Source: Caballeronia calidae
Lineage (GTDB): Bacteria; Pseudomonadota; Gammaproteobacteria; Burkholderiales; Burkholderiaceae
Length of the DNA: 64,000 nt
Direction: 5' to 3'
Assembly (NCBI RefSeq): GCF_900044055.2
Contig: NZ_FCOX02000040.1
Span: 1 to 64,000, forward strand
The notes beneath the pieces are model-generated. The model searched no databases. It was not told where the DNA came from and was given only the letters and a program-made list of their open reading frames with translations. Below are positions 44,067 through 53,638 of this stretch, one piece after another. Positions within the stretch are counted from its first letter, which is position 1. Every line of letters starts with the position of its first letter. A program made the translations under genes and the position numbers.

Positions 44067-45410
44067 ATGACAGTTCTTCAAGCTCTGAAGCGGATCCCAG
44101 ACGGCCTTTTCTGGAGCGCACCGCTTGCTTCCGATTCCGATTTCACCGCCGAAGATCCGCTCGCCCTCGACTACCTTGGGCAGCAGGTTGGCTTGTGGTT
44201 ATTTCGCGGATTCACGACACGTACGAGCCGTGCTCAAAACTATGCAGTCGTGCTATACGGGCTCGATCTGGCTGACAAGGCCGTACGCCAATTCGGATAT
44301 CCGGGCGACGACGAAACGCGCGTGCGCCTTTTCGAGCGCTGGGAGCGTTTCTGGGCGTTGGCGACTTTGGAGTACAGGAAAGGACAGCTGTCTCGCGGCG
44401 ACGAGGACGCGATGCGTGGCGTGCGGGGCGCGACCAGAGCCTGGTTTCCCGGCGAAAAGCCGTTGCCGACAGATTTTGCGCTAATTTCGCGTCAGAGTGA
44501 ACTGGGCGGGCTGGGCGCGTATCTCTCCTCGCTCAGAGAGTACGGGCTGGTCTTTCCCGGGTCGCTTCGAGTCACCCCTGCCGCGCCGGCAATACTCGAA
44601 TCATTCTGGTCCGAGAAGGGAGAGCGCGACACGAAAAGCACGTACGAAGACTACGCGCTCCGAGCGCTCAACTTCGAAACCACGGCGATTCCCCGATTAA
44701 ACGGGCGCCTGTCGTTAGCCGGGCTGGGCGCACGATCTTGCCTGTCCTCCATCGTGTGCCGAAGCAAACAGCAGGAGCGCCTGTGGAACGCCTTGTTCGT
44801 CGTAGCGCGAGACGGCTCGACGCTGCCGTTGGCCGAATGCCTTATCGCCGCTCATCGAGACGGAGTGACGGAAACGGAACCACTGCTCGAAGGCATGATG
44901 GCCGACCGGTGGCAACCGCTGACTCAAGACAACAAGGACAAGGTGAACGTCGCCTTGCTATTCGGGCGGATCGCTCGCTTGCTGCTACAACGATTCAGAC
45001 GCGCATACGGGCATGTCGATAAACAGGGCTGGGTTGCCGATTTCGAGGAAACCGCCGCAGCAAGCTTCCCGGAAAACGAAGCGAACGAACTGCGCCAGGC
45101 CTGCGCCGCGATGCTCGAAGCCGTGGAGTCGAAGCATTTCGGGAACCTGCAATTTCACGGCCCCGACTTCCTGAAGCTGCTCAGAGGACTGGTTTCCTCG
45201 ACACCGAAGAACTCGCTCGAACACATGCTCGCGTTCCATCGCGCGGTTCAACGTTCGCGCCGGGGCGCAGGCGCATGGTTGCGTGAAGAACAAGGAAAGC
45301 TCGTGATGCAGGTTGCCGGCTATTCAGGCTACGCCGACAAGGCGCCGTTTCCGCCGCTCAAGGTCAACGTCGTTCGCCAACTGCTCGCCGATCTCGGGAA
45401 GCTTCAATGA
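44067..45410 (+). CDS. Unrecognised 447-residue protein, first gene of PLD/SNF2 operon
   Basis: It starts MTVLQALKRIPDGLFWSAPLA. The protein is mostly helical with no transmembrane segment or signal peptide and no catalytic motif that I can name. Notable stretches are QNYAVVLYGLDLADKAV, LSRQSELGGLGAYLSSL-like sequence near residue 135, RLNGRLSLAGLGARSCLSSI near 215, and AGAWLREEQGKLVMQVAGYS near the end. Its stop overlaps the PLD start as ATGA. Being tightly coupled to a nuclease and a helicase, it is probably a recognition or regulatory subunit, but that rests on context only. Confidence 0.75.
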   Translation: MTVLQALKRIPDGLFWSAPLASDSDFTAEDPLALDYLGQQVGLWLFRGFTTRTSRAQNYAVVLYGLDLADKAVRQFGYPGDDETRVRLFERWERFWALATLEYRKGQLSRGDEDAMRGVRGATRAWFPGEKPLPTDFALISRQSELGGLGAYLSSLREYGLVFPGSLRVTPAAPAILESFWSEKGERDTKSTYEDYALRALNFETTAIPRLNGRLSLAGLGARSCLSSIVCRSKQQERLWNALFVVARDGSTLPLAECLIAAHRDGVTETEPLLEGMMADRWQPLTQDNKDKVNVALLFGRIARLLLQRFRRAYGHVDKQGWVADFEETAAASFPENEANELRQACAAMLEAVESKHFGNLQFHGPDFLKLLRGLVSSTPKNSLEHMLAFHRAVQRSRRGAGAWLREEQGKLVMQVAGYSGYADKAPFPPLKVNVVRQLLADLGKLQ

Positions 45411-47560
45411 ATATCTCCTCGTCGCGCGTCCTCGATCAACTTCCCGCGGAGGAGCCCTGCATCGGCGCCGTCTTCACGTCGTACAGCTTCGACCCGGCGT
45501 TCTTCGAAGACCACGTTCTTCGAGCCGTGCTCCGGCTAACGTCCGACCCGGTGGAGCAGCCCGAACGCTACCATCACGAGGCGCGGCGCGCGTTGCAGGA
45601 AACGCCGGTCGCCGTGATCGTGGACGCTGCGGAGCGTCGGCCGGGCCGGCGGCTGCCGTTCGATCTTCTGGAAGTCTCCGATACCGTATTCCATCCGAAG
45701 TCGGTGTTGTTGCTCTACCGCACGTTCGCCCGAATGCTGACCGGCTCCGGGAATCTCACATCCTCAGGATACGGCGGCAATACCGAACTGTTTCTGCAGA
45801 CCGACCTTTCTTATTCCGATACGGCCGATGCGTCCCTGCTTGCGGCCTTCGACACCCATCTCGGACGGATTCGAACCATGGCGAGGCAGCCGGGAACGCA
45901 ATTCGACCTTGTGCGTGCGGAAATGCGTCGCCGAATTCCGAATGCGCCGGCCGACCCGGTTTCGCCGAGGCTCGCTTTCCTGGACTCGACCAGCGCTCCG
46001 ATCGTCGAACAACTGAACGCGCTGTTGCCGCAGAACGTGGTCATCGAGTCGATCGGAATGCTTGCGCCGTTCTACGAACGCGACGACGTCGGTGAGCTGG
46101 ACTCGACCTCGATATTCGGGGCGCTTCTCGCGCACACGGACGAGAAGGCGGTTCTCGACGTCGGCGTGGCATGGGACAACCCGCAGATGCATGCATCGAA
46201 CCATTCGGAACTCCAGGAAGGACTGGGGCGCCTCTGGACGTGGGAGGCGGAACAGAACGGCGAGCGCGCGCTCCGGCATATCGTTCCGCAAGCGCTGCGG
46301 CCAAACTCTCTGGACTACATCGACGAGGCCGGGGCAAGCCGCCGCTGTCCGCTCGATCACGCGACAAGCGCCATCGGGCAGCGCAAGCTATGGATGCAGC
46401 CGCCGCCGGTCGCGTTCGCTCCGCGCAATGCGATTGCGGCCGCCGCCGGTCGTTTCGCCGATGTGCGCATGTGGCTGCACCCGTCGACGCGTCTCGACGA
46501 CGGCCGGCCGCAGCACAGGCCGCTGCACGCGAAGCTGATGGTCATCGGCTACCGCGCGGGCCGCGACCGCGAATCGCTGGTGATGCTCGGTTCTCCAAAC
46601 ATGTCGCGGCGCGCATTGCTGATGAAGGCCGGACCGGCCGCAGGCAACGTCGAAGTCGCCGTGGCGTTTCGCCTGAATACCGTGGTGACGCTGCGCGAGC
46701 TCGTCCCGGAACTCGTCCGTATTCCATCCTCGGCATTCGAGTTGAGCGAACGAAGATTTCCCGAACTCGGCCGCAACTATGGGCTGGCCATCGATCGGGC
46801 CGCACACGATCCGATCGAGGGTTCGCTGACCGTCACATGGTCGCCGGAAGCGGCCGATCTCCCCGCCTGGCGGTTGACGTACGGCGAGACATTGCTCGCG
46901 AGCGCATCGTCGCCGCCGGCTGCGCCTGTCGTCGTTTCAGCCTTCGTGCTGAAGCCTTCGACGGCTGAAGTCGTGCTGCATGTCGACGGCCGCAAGTTTC
47001 CCGTTCCGATCCTCGTGACCGATCTGGTGGCCTTGCCGGCGCTGCCTGCCGGTCCCGCGGTTGGTCTCGACGAACTGCTCATGCTGCTGGGGCGGCGTAT
47101 CGGCGCCGAACGGACGATTCAGATCGCTGCGCAGCGGGTGGACGGCGAGAATGCCAGTCCCGAGCTCGCCGCGATTTTCGGCGATGGATTCGATCCCACC
47201 GATGTGTTCCGCGCGTGGTGGTCCGTCGCCGAAGATCTCTGCGACGTGAGCCTGTCGGTCCAAGGATTCCGGCTTCGTCTCGAAGGTGCGCTCGGCGCCG
47301 GAGCGGCGTGGGCCTGCATGCTCGATGCCGTGAAGTGCCGAAAGCTGACATCGGAGGAGGTGTGGTTTTACGGATCCGAACTGCTTCGTACGCTGGAGGC
47401 GTTGACGCTGCCGCCCGCCGAGGATCGCGCGGTCAAAAGAGGAGCGCTGAAGACGTTTTGCACCCGCGTGCGCGATAGCCTGGAGTCGCTCGCCATCGAT
47501 GCCGGCGCGCGCACGTGGCTCAAGAAAATCGAAGCCTTCTACAGCGAGGCGCAAGCATGA
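45407..47560 (+). CDS. PLD-superfamily nuclease with two HxK motifs
   Basis: A protein of 717 residues. Two PLD-type active-site halves are present: FHPKSVLLLY near 95 followed by LTGSGNLTSSGYGGNTE, and LHAKLMVIGY near 373 followed by MLGSPNMSRRALL and GNVEVAV. These supply the paired His/Lys/Asn residues that make one catalytic centre in PLD nucleases. The C-terminal 300 residues are unrecognised. Overlap with both neighbours by four bases indicates one operon with the 447-residue protein and the helicase. In related restriction-like systems such a nuclease is guided by an SNF2 helicase. Confidence 0.85.
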   Translation: MNISSSRVLDQLPAEEPCIGAVFTSYSFDPAFFEDHVLRAVLRLTSDPVEQPERYHHEARRALQETPVAVIVDAAERRPGRRLPFDLLEVSDTVFHPKSVLLLYRTFARMLTGSGNLTSSGYGGNTELFLQTDLSYSDTADASLLAAFDTHLGRIRTMARQPGTQFDLVRAEMRRRIPNAPADPVSPRLAFLDSTSAPIVEQLNALLPQNVVIESIGMLAPFYERDDVGELDSTSIFGALLAHTDEKAVLDVGVAWDNPQMHASNHSELQEGLGRLWTWEAEQNGERALRHIVPQALRPNSLDYIDEAGASRRCPLDHATSAIGQRKLWMQPPPVAFAPRNAIAAAAGRFADVRMWLHPSTRLDDGRPQHRPLHAKLMVIGYRAGRDRESLVMLGSPNMSRRALLMKAGPAAGNVEVAVAFRLNTVVTLRELVPELVRIPSSAFELSERRFPELGRNYGLAIDRAAHDPIEGSLTVTWSPEAADLPAWRLTYGETLLASASSPPAAPVVVSAFVLKPSTAEVVLHVDGRKFPVPILVTDLVALPALPAGPAVGLDELLMLLGRRIGAERTIQIAAQRVDGENASPELAAIFGDGFDPTDVFRAWWSVAEDLCDVSLSVQGFRLRLEGALGAGAAWACMLDAVKCRKLTSEEVWFYGSELLRTLEALTLPPAEDRAVKRGALKTFCTRVRDSLESLAIDAGARTWLKKIEAFYSEAQA

Positions 47561-50532
47561 GCATCCGAACACGTGAATGGCTGCGAGGCTTCCTGCATCT
47601 GGGAGCGCGCGCGGAGAAAGACAGCATCCCCACCCGCGATATCGATCGGCAAGAGGACACGGTGATCCGAGCGCTGAACATGCTCGACGATAGGCCAGGC
47701 ATCGTGCTCGCCGACGAAGTGGGCATGGGCAAGACTTATGAGGCCCTCGGCATCGCAGCCGCCACGCGTCACGCGAATCGACGCAGCCGCATCGTCGTCA
47801 TCACGCCGGGGCCGGACCTCAACATCAAGTGGTCATCGGAGTTTCCGCGATTTCGCGAGATGTACGACTTCGGGGACGATGCGGTGCCCGTGAGCAGCCT
47901 CGCGGAATTCGTTCAGAAGGTTCGCGACCATTCTGTGGTAGTCGCTCCCGTGACGATGTTCCAGAGCGGACGAGGAACCGGAGACCAAACCTACCTGCTG
48001 TCTCTCTACTTTTACTGGAAGCAACTGCACGGCAACACCGCGAACGCGATCATGGCGCGCTTTCGCGGTGGCGATCACGCCCGGATCGACGTCTGCCGCG
48101 AAAAGTTTCTCGATGTCTTCGCGCTTTGCGAGTTCGAAGATCAACTTGCGGCGGCCTTTCGACGTGGGAACTCCGATGGCGCCGCGGGACTGGACGACTT
48201 GTACGAAGCAAGCGGAATCGATGCTTTCGAGAACCAGAAAGCTGTCGAGCGCGCGCTCTATCGCGCCCGCTTCGTGCTGACCGGCAAGCTGATGCCCATG
48301 ATCGATCTGCTGATCGTGGATGAGGCCCACAAGCTCAAGAACCCCGGCTCGCTGCGCACGGAAGCGATGACGCGCGTGTTCCGCAAGCGCTTTCGCAAGA
48401 CGATCTTTCTGACGGCGACGCCGTTCCAGCTGGACGTCACCGAGCTGCAACAGGTCTTTTCGCTCTTCGCCGAAGCCGCAGGCGCACCCAAGGATCTGAT
48501 GAGTCAGGTCGAGGATCTGCTGATCGCGGTCAAAGACTATCAAGCGCAGTACGAAGCCTTTCAGCGCACATGGTCCTCGCTGGATCCCGCTGTAGCGGCC
48601 GAATTCTGTTCGCTCTATGACAACGAGCCCGCAGCGCTTGATGCGGTCCAGGTTCCGAGCCTGCAGTTGGTGGCGAGGCAAGTGGCCGCGCTGAAGACGC
48701 TCAAGACCGAAGCCATCGAGCCGGGCTTCCGGAAGTGGATGATTCGCAGCTTGCGCGAGGACAAGCGGTCCTATCGGCGGCACGTACGCAAGGAGATCCG
48801 CGCGTCCGGCGCTGGCGCGTTCCCGTTCCTGATTTACGAACGATTCATCGCGGAGCTTTTCCGGCAGCGGCGCCAGACACATAAGGCCGCGGTCGAAATC
48901 AATATGGTGTCGTCCTATGCGGCGGCCCGCCAAGGGTCGATTCTCTCGACGGACGAGGATATACCGGTCGAGGCGGAGGCATATCGTCGACTGCTGCGCG
49001 AGGTGCTCGGCGATATCGAATCCGGCCCGCATGATCATCCCAAGGTCTCGTATTCCGTCGCGGATGCGTTGGACGCGGCCGACCGAGGCGAAAAGAGTCT
49101 GATTTTCTGTTCCCGCGTCGCAACGCTGGAGCAGTTGCGACGCGAGTTGGACGCCGCATGGGAGTCCCGAATCTTGGAGCGCTGGCGCCGGGTGTATCGC
49201 GGGGCCGACGCGACCGATATCTTCGACACGCGCGAAGACCGCGACAAACGTCAGCGCGGCCGGCATTCGCTTTTGCAATCCCGCTTTCATCGTCCCCAGG
49301 ATGCGTTGTATCTCGCGCTCCGGGAATTCCACCTGTGCACCGCCACGTCGTCGTCCGACTGGGCGCTTGTGCGCCTGCCGGACATCGTGGAAGAAGCGAA
49401 TCGCATTCTGGGCGGACTGCGGCTCGGCAAGACGTCGGCGGAACGTCTCGATTACCGCGTCGCCAAGCGTTGCGTGGAACAGGCCGCCGCGCGGCTCGGC
49501 GCTACGGCCGGCGCCATTAGCCCAGCAGAGAAGCAGCGCGTCGACGAATTGCTCGATGTCGATTACACCGGTCTGGGTCTCGATGCGTTGAACGATGACG
49601 CCGAGCACGACGCCATCGGCACCGAGTCGCCTCAGTGGCACATCACGGACCGTACTGCGGAGACGGTGCTGGGCAGGCAAGGCTCGCTATGGGGCAGACA
49701 GGCAGAGCTTCTGAGCGCGCTGCCCGCGAAATTGCACGTCAAGGTGGTCGAGCAACTCGCGCGATATCTGACCTACAAACAGGTTCCGTTTCTTGCGGAT
49801 TTGCTTGCGAGCGCTAAAGCAGCGGGAATCTCCGTCGATCCTGTGGAATCGTCCGCGCTGCTGGAGTTTATGCCGCGCTTCTGGAAATCGAAAGCAGGCC
49901 GGCCGTGGGCGGAGCGGATCGAAGCATTCCTGCGCTATTTCCTCGAACGCGACCCGCATCAACAGAGCGAGATCCTCGACGGGCCCATCAGAACCGGGGA
50001 TTTCGCACGGCACACACGGGAGGGCGAAAGCCGGGAACGGCTGCGCGAAGCGTTCAACACGCCGCTTTATCCCATGATTCTGATCGCAAACGAAGTCATG
50101 CAGGAAGGGCTCGATCTGCACAAGCATTGCCGTCGCGTCGTGCATCACGACCTCGTCTGGAATCCGGCGCAAGTGGAGCAGCGGATCGGCCGCATCGATC
50201 GCTTGGGATCGCTGACCAGCCGGCTGCGGAAGAACGATGGCACCGTGACGCTCGACGTGCTTTATCCTGTTATTCGCGGCACCATCGACGAGCGCCTGTT
50301 TCGAACCGTGAAGACGCGGGAAAAGTGGCTCGAATTCCTGCTCGGCGCTCCGCCGAATTTTTCCGAGTACAGTTTTACTGATCAAGAACCGCCACCGCTT
50401 CCTGAGAAGCTCAGCGCAGATCTGGCCGTAGACCTAGGGCCCAGGTACGGATCGCAAGTCCTCCACGGGCAAGAACGCAACTCGCGTCGAAGTAGTCGTC
50501 CTGGAGACTCAACGAATCTTTCCGTACGTTAG
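47557..50532 (+). CDS. SNF2-family helicase of the PLD system
   Basis: A protein of 991 residues; the ATG at 47557 overlaps the PLD stop as ATGA. Motor motifs are LADEVGMGKT (51-60), RIVVITPGPDLNIKW, LLIVDEAHKLKNP near 252 and FLTATPFQLD; the C-terminal lobe has SLIFCSRVATLEQL and VWNPAQVEQRIGRIDRLGS near 870. It would translocate on double-stranded DNA. A 220-residue region between the lobes is system-specific. The final 30 residues after VDLGPRYG are Arg/Ser-rich and unlike the rest, so the original C-terminus may have been changed. Confidence 0.88.
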   Translation: MSIRTREWLRGFLHLGARAEKDSIPTRDIDRQEDTVIRALNMLDDRPGIVLADEVGMGKTYEALGIAAATRHANRRSRIVVITPGPDLNIKWSSEFPRFREMYDFGDDAVPVSSLAEFVQKVRDHSVVVAPVTMFQSGRGTGDQTYLLSLYFYWKQLHGNTANAIMARFRGGDHARIDVCREKFLDVFALCEFEDQLAAAFRRGNSDGAAGLDDLYEASGIDAFENQKAVERALYRARFVLTGKLMPMIDLLIVDEAHKLKNPGSLRTEAMTRVFRKRFRKTIFLTATPFQLDVTELQQVFSLFAEAAGAPKDLMSQVEDLLIAVKDYQAQYEAFQRTWSSLDPAVAAEFCSLYDNEPAALDAVQVPSLQLVARQVAALKTLKTEAIEPGFRKWMIRSLREDKRSYRRHVRKEIRASGAGAFPFLIYERFIAELFRQRRQTHKAAVEINMVSSYAAARQGSILSTDEDIPVEAEAYRRLLREVLGDIESGPHDHPKVSYSVADALDAADRGEKSLIFCSRVATLEQLRRELDAAWESRILERWRRVYRGADATDIFDTREDRDKRQRGRHSLLQSRFHRPQDALYLALREFHLCTATSSSDWALVRLPDIVEEANRILGGLRLGKTSAERLDYRVAKRCVEQAAARLGATAGAISPAEKQRVDELLDVDYTGLGLDALNDDAEHDAIGTESPQWHITDRTAETVLGRQGSLWGRQAELLSALPAKLHVKVVEQLARYLTYKQVPFLADLLASAKAAGISVDPVESSALLEFMPRFWKSKAGRPWAERIEAFLRYFLERDPHQQSEILDGPIRTGDFARHTREGESRERLREAFNTPLYPMILIANEVMQEGLDLHKHCRRVVHHDLVWNPAQVEQRIGRIDRLGSLTSRLRKNDGTVTLDVLYPVIRGTIDERLFRTVKTREKWLEFLLGAPPNFSEYSFTDQEPPPLPEKLSADLAVDLGPRYGSQVLHGQERNSRRSSRPGDSTNLSVR

Positions 50533-51072
50533 TCAATCGGTGCACGATAGGCGGCCTCAAACCTCCGAGCGGACTGAAATCTAACGCCCGTGCGGTTGCA
50601 CGGAACAAAGCATGTCCCGTGCGGCCGCTATACGGCGACCCGAGCGCAGGGCGATTTCACGCGTTCGAGCGTGGAACGGACCTCGGCCAAAGTCGACGCT
50701 CGCCGTTCATCCGCCGTGCGGCTGCACCTCGCCGCTTCGCTGTCGTTCGCAACGCGGCACAGTCGACCGCCATGGCCTTGGGCCTCGGCGCACGAAGATC
50801 TTGCGCACGTTGGCCCCTTGGGGTCTAGCCAGGTTTAGCCGACCCGTTCAAGGGCTGATCAAAGGCCGCCTTCTCAGCGAATTACCCACCGCTGGTGACG
50901 ATTGAAGTGGCGGTCGGTCGTTGCTCGCACGCGGGATTTGCATCTCCAATAGTCTGCCCTAGGGGCTGCGTTTCGCCGAGCGATATTCATGTTCCGCGGA
51001 GGAATGATAGACTCTCGCCAACGCAGAAGGACACCCTGATGCAGTGCGCGCGCTTCTTGGAGACCCTATCGC
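50533..51072. other. Intergenic stretch with hairpin and repeat
   Basis: No gene is supported. CCGTGC-GGTT-GCACGG near 50586-50601 forms a perfect 6-bp hairpin without a T-run, and the second copy of the dispersed repeat lies at 50694-50769. Confidence 0.5.
50694..50769 (+). repeat. Dispersed intergenic repeat, copy 2
   Basis: About 85% identical to 40294-40370, same orientation; both lie in gene-free gaps that follow a defence operon. Confidence 0.6.
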
Positions 51073-52698
51073 GTGAGACTCTTTTCCGAAACTCCAGCGA
51101 CCACGCAGCAGGGGCCGATTGTTGTTCTTAGCAAGGACGGCTGGAATGACTGGTACACGTGGTACACCGTCTACAACGTCCAGCTCATCGGGAAAGAGGG
51201 CAAATCCACCTTCCTCGGCAAGGTCAAAATTGGCCAAAAAGGGATGACAGTCGCGGCGGCATCGACGGCGATCCCGAACGACGTCACGAAGCTAGACGAC
51301 TCTTACTTTTCTCTCGGGCAAGACGAGAACTATTACGAGACGCTTATCTCGCTCGGCGACGACATGCGCAGCGCGTATCTCAGCGCCATGCGTGACTGTG
51401 CGTACACCCTCGACATCTTCGATGCGAATCTTACCGAGACGGTGATGCGAGAGTCGTTGCTTCGCTATGTCGACGCCTCGAGAGTGCGGGAACGCTTTCA
51501 TCGACTCGCGACCGGCCGACCCATTCTGACGGCATTCAGTTTTCAATATCACTTCCCGCCAGATCCGAAGGCAATCACTGCAACACCTGTCCTGTCCTTC
51601 ACAGTCACTCCGGATTCTCTTCCAGCCACGAACATTCACGTGTTGATCGGTCGGAATGGCGTTGGGAAATCACGCTGCTTCGATCTGTTAGCACGCTCTT
51701 TTCTCGGCATGTCGAACGACAGTCCTTATGGAGTCGGGACCCTCGCCAACACCGCTGAACCGGTTGCTCCTGGCTCCGCAGTCAATACAGACCCGGGTTT
51801 TGCAGGCCTTGTCACTGTTTCATTCAGCGCTTTCGACTCTAAAGGCCCATTGACGGGTATCACCAATGCGGCAAAGCGATACGCGTACATCGGGTTGGTT
51901 TCCTACGAATCTCTCGACTCGAAACCGCAACTCGACGTAAATGGGCAGGCGCAAGGCACCGATGCAAAGGTGGAACTGACACCGAGACTGAAAGGCTTGC
52001 CGGAACTTTCCAAGGAATTCGCGAGAAGCGTACTCGCGTGCCAAGAAGGAATACGTCGACAACGCTGGAAAAAGGCGCTTAAAACGCTTGAAACGGACCC
52101 CCTTTTCGCTGAGGCGAATGTCTCTGCGCTTGCCGACCACGAGGATTCTCAGCCTCACGAACTCGAGGCTCGCGCAAGTAAGTTATATCGATTTTTGAGT
52201 TCTGGCCACGCCATAGTGCTCCTGACGATCACGCGGCTAGTGGAGCTTGTCGAAGAAAAGTCATTAGTATTGGTCGACGAGCCGGAAAGTCATCTCCATC
52301 CACCGCTGCTTTCGGCGTTCGTACGGACCCTGTCAGATCTATTGATCGATCGAAACGGCGTTGCGATCATCGCGACGCACTCACCGGTCGTCCTTCAAGA
52401 GGTGCCACGGTCCTGCGTGTGGAAACTTACGCGCGTCGGACGCGAGGCGTCAGCCTCGCGTCCTGAGATCGAGACCTTCGGAGAAAACGTGGGTGTACTA
52501 ACCCGCGAAGTATTTACCCTTGAAGTAACGCAGACAGGCTTCCATCGTCTAATTACGGAAAAGTCACAGAGCGCCAGCTACGAGTCAATCATGGCTGAGT
52601 TTGGCGGGCAACTGGGGGCTGAGGGGCGGGCGCTTGCCCGCGCGCTCAGTCTGCTACCACCGGTTGTTCCTTCGCTCGACGACGCAGACGACGACTGA
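51073..52698 (+). CDS. ptuA: Septu-like ATPase (PtuA-type)
   Basis: A protein of 541 residues with a GTG start at 51073 and a GGAGA site about 10 bases upstream. The N-terminal 170 residues are unrecognised. An ABC/OLD-type ATPase follows: VLIGRNGVGKSRCFDLLA (Walker A near 194-202), a central insertion, the signature-like FLSSGHAIVLL near 375, LVLVDEPESHLHPPLL near 400 (Walker B and His switch) and AIIATHSPVVLQEV. Together with the following HNH gene it forms the ATPase/HNH pair that defines Septu. In Septu the ATPase holds back the nuclease until infection. Subtype cannot be fixed from sequence alone. Confidence 0.8.
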   Translation: MRLFSETPATTQQGPIVVLSKDGWNDWYTWYTVYNVQLIGKEGKSTFLGKVKIGQKGMTVAAASTAIPNDVTKLDDSYFSLGQDENYYETLISLGDDMRSAYLSAMRDCAYTLDIFDANLTETVMRESLLRYVDASRVRERFHRLATGRPILTAFSFQYHFPPDPKAITATPVLSFTVTPDSLPATNIHVLIGRNGVGKSRCFDLLARSFLGMSNDSPYGVGTLANTAEPVAPGSAVNTDPGFAGLVTVSFSAFDSKGPLTGITNAAKRYAYIGLVSYESLDSKPQLDVNGQAQGTDAKVELTPRLKGLPELSKEFARSVLACQEGIRRQRWKKALKTLETDPLFAEANVSALADHEDSQPHELEARASKLYRFLSSGHAIVLLTITRLVELVEEKSLVLVDEPESHLHPPLLSAFVRTLSDLLIDRNGVAIIATHSPVVLQEVPRSCVWKLTRVGREASASRPEIETFGENVGVLTREVFTLEVTQTGFHRLITEKSQSASYESIMAEFGGQLGAEGRALARALSLLPPVVPSLDDADDD

Positions 52699-52700
52699 TC

Positions 52701-53546
52701 ATGCGAAAACTCGCCTTGCCCACGCTAGCCCCGACTAGCGTGCTGTCAGCCTGTATCTCAGGCGTCGCCGATAAGCCATTAGCAGCTCGCCTAAATGTCA
52801 TTCAGAACACGTTGCTTGCGACTGCGACAAACTACGATCAACATGCTAAAGCGAAAGCGCTTCACCTAATCCCGCGTGTTGCAGGGGTCGGAGCAGTTAC
52901 AAAAGACGAATTGCAGAAGCTTTATTCGGAGCAAATGAGCGCGACGAAGGGGGCAGCACGCGCCTACTACGACGCGCTCCGCAGTGCCGCACCAAATCAG
53001 AAATGTCCGCTCTGTGGGATTGGCACAGTTACTGTTTTGGACCACCATTTACCGAAGTCAAAGTATCCAGACCTGGCCGTCTGCCCATTCAATCTCGTGC
53101 CGGCCTGCGACTTTTGCAATAACGCCAAGAGAGCAAAGTTTCCGAGAAACGTCGAGCAGCAAACAATACATCCGTACTACGATGATTTCACTCAGGAGCA
53201 GTGGATCTATGCAAAGCTCGACACAGCTAGCGCTCCTGTTTTGGTGTTCTTCGTAAAGACTCCTGCTAACTGGTCTGACGATGATCGATATCGCGCGCAG
53301 CGTCATTTTGACGTTGTCAAACTTGGACATAGTTTTACGGTGAACGCGAATGATGATTTGGTTACGCTGCGGGACCATTTAACTACAGTTTCTGGCAGCA
53401 AAGGTCCAGCGGGAGTCCAAGCCTATCTGAACGACGAACGCGACCGCTACGCCGGACGGGCTAACAGCTGGCAACACGTAACGTATCAGACGCTTGCGAG
53501 CAGCTCTTGGTTTGTCAATGGCGGCTATCTCAATATCCCGCGATAA
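52701..53546 (+). CDS. ptuB: Septu-like HNH nuclease (PtuB-type)
   Basis: A protein of 281 residues starting 2 bp after the ATPase stop. The HNH core is complete: CPLC at 102-105, LDHHLPKSKYP with D114-H115-H116, CPFNLVPACDFCN with N131 and C136/C139. The two CxxC pairs bind a structural zinc and the His/Asn residues the catalytic metal. This would be the DNA- or RNA-cutting effector of the Septu-like pair. The C-terminal half has no named domain. Confidence 0.85.
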   Translation: MRKLALPTLAPTSVLSACISGVADKPLAARLNVIQNTLLATATNYDQHAKAKALHLIPRVAGVGAVTKDELQKLYSEQMSATKGAARAYYDALRSAAPNQKCPLCGIGTVTVLDHHLPKSKYPDLAVCPFNLVPACDFCNNAKRAKFPRNVEQQTIHPYYDDFTQEQWIYAKLDTASAPVLVFFVKTPANWSDDDRYRAQRHFDVVKLGHSFTVNANDDLVTLRDHLTTVSGSKGPAGVQAYLNDERDRYAGRANSWQHVTYQTLASSSWFVNGGYLNIPR

Positions 53547-53638
53547 GCGCGCGAATAGCATTTGTGCCGCGAGCGATCGTCGCGGCAACTCTCCGGCTGA
53601 ATTACAGTACGCAATTCGCTTCTCGGCCTCACATAGTC

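Noticed and set aside
47833..49680. Minus-strand reading frame of 615 residues
   Set aside because: Antisense to the SNF2 helicase, whose motor motifs are complete; the shadow has no motif or start site.
44067..50532. DISARM or BREX assignment for the PLD/SNF2 operon
   Set aside because: DISARM needs DrmA, DrmB and a methyltransferase; BREX needs PglZ, BrxC and a methylase; none is present.
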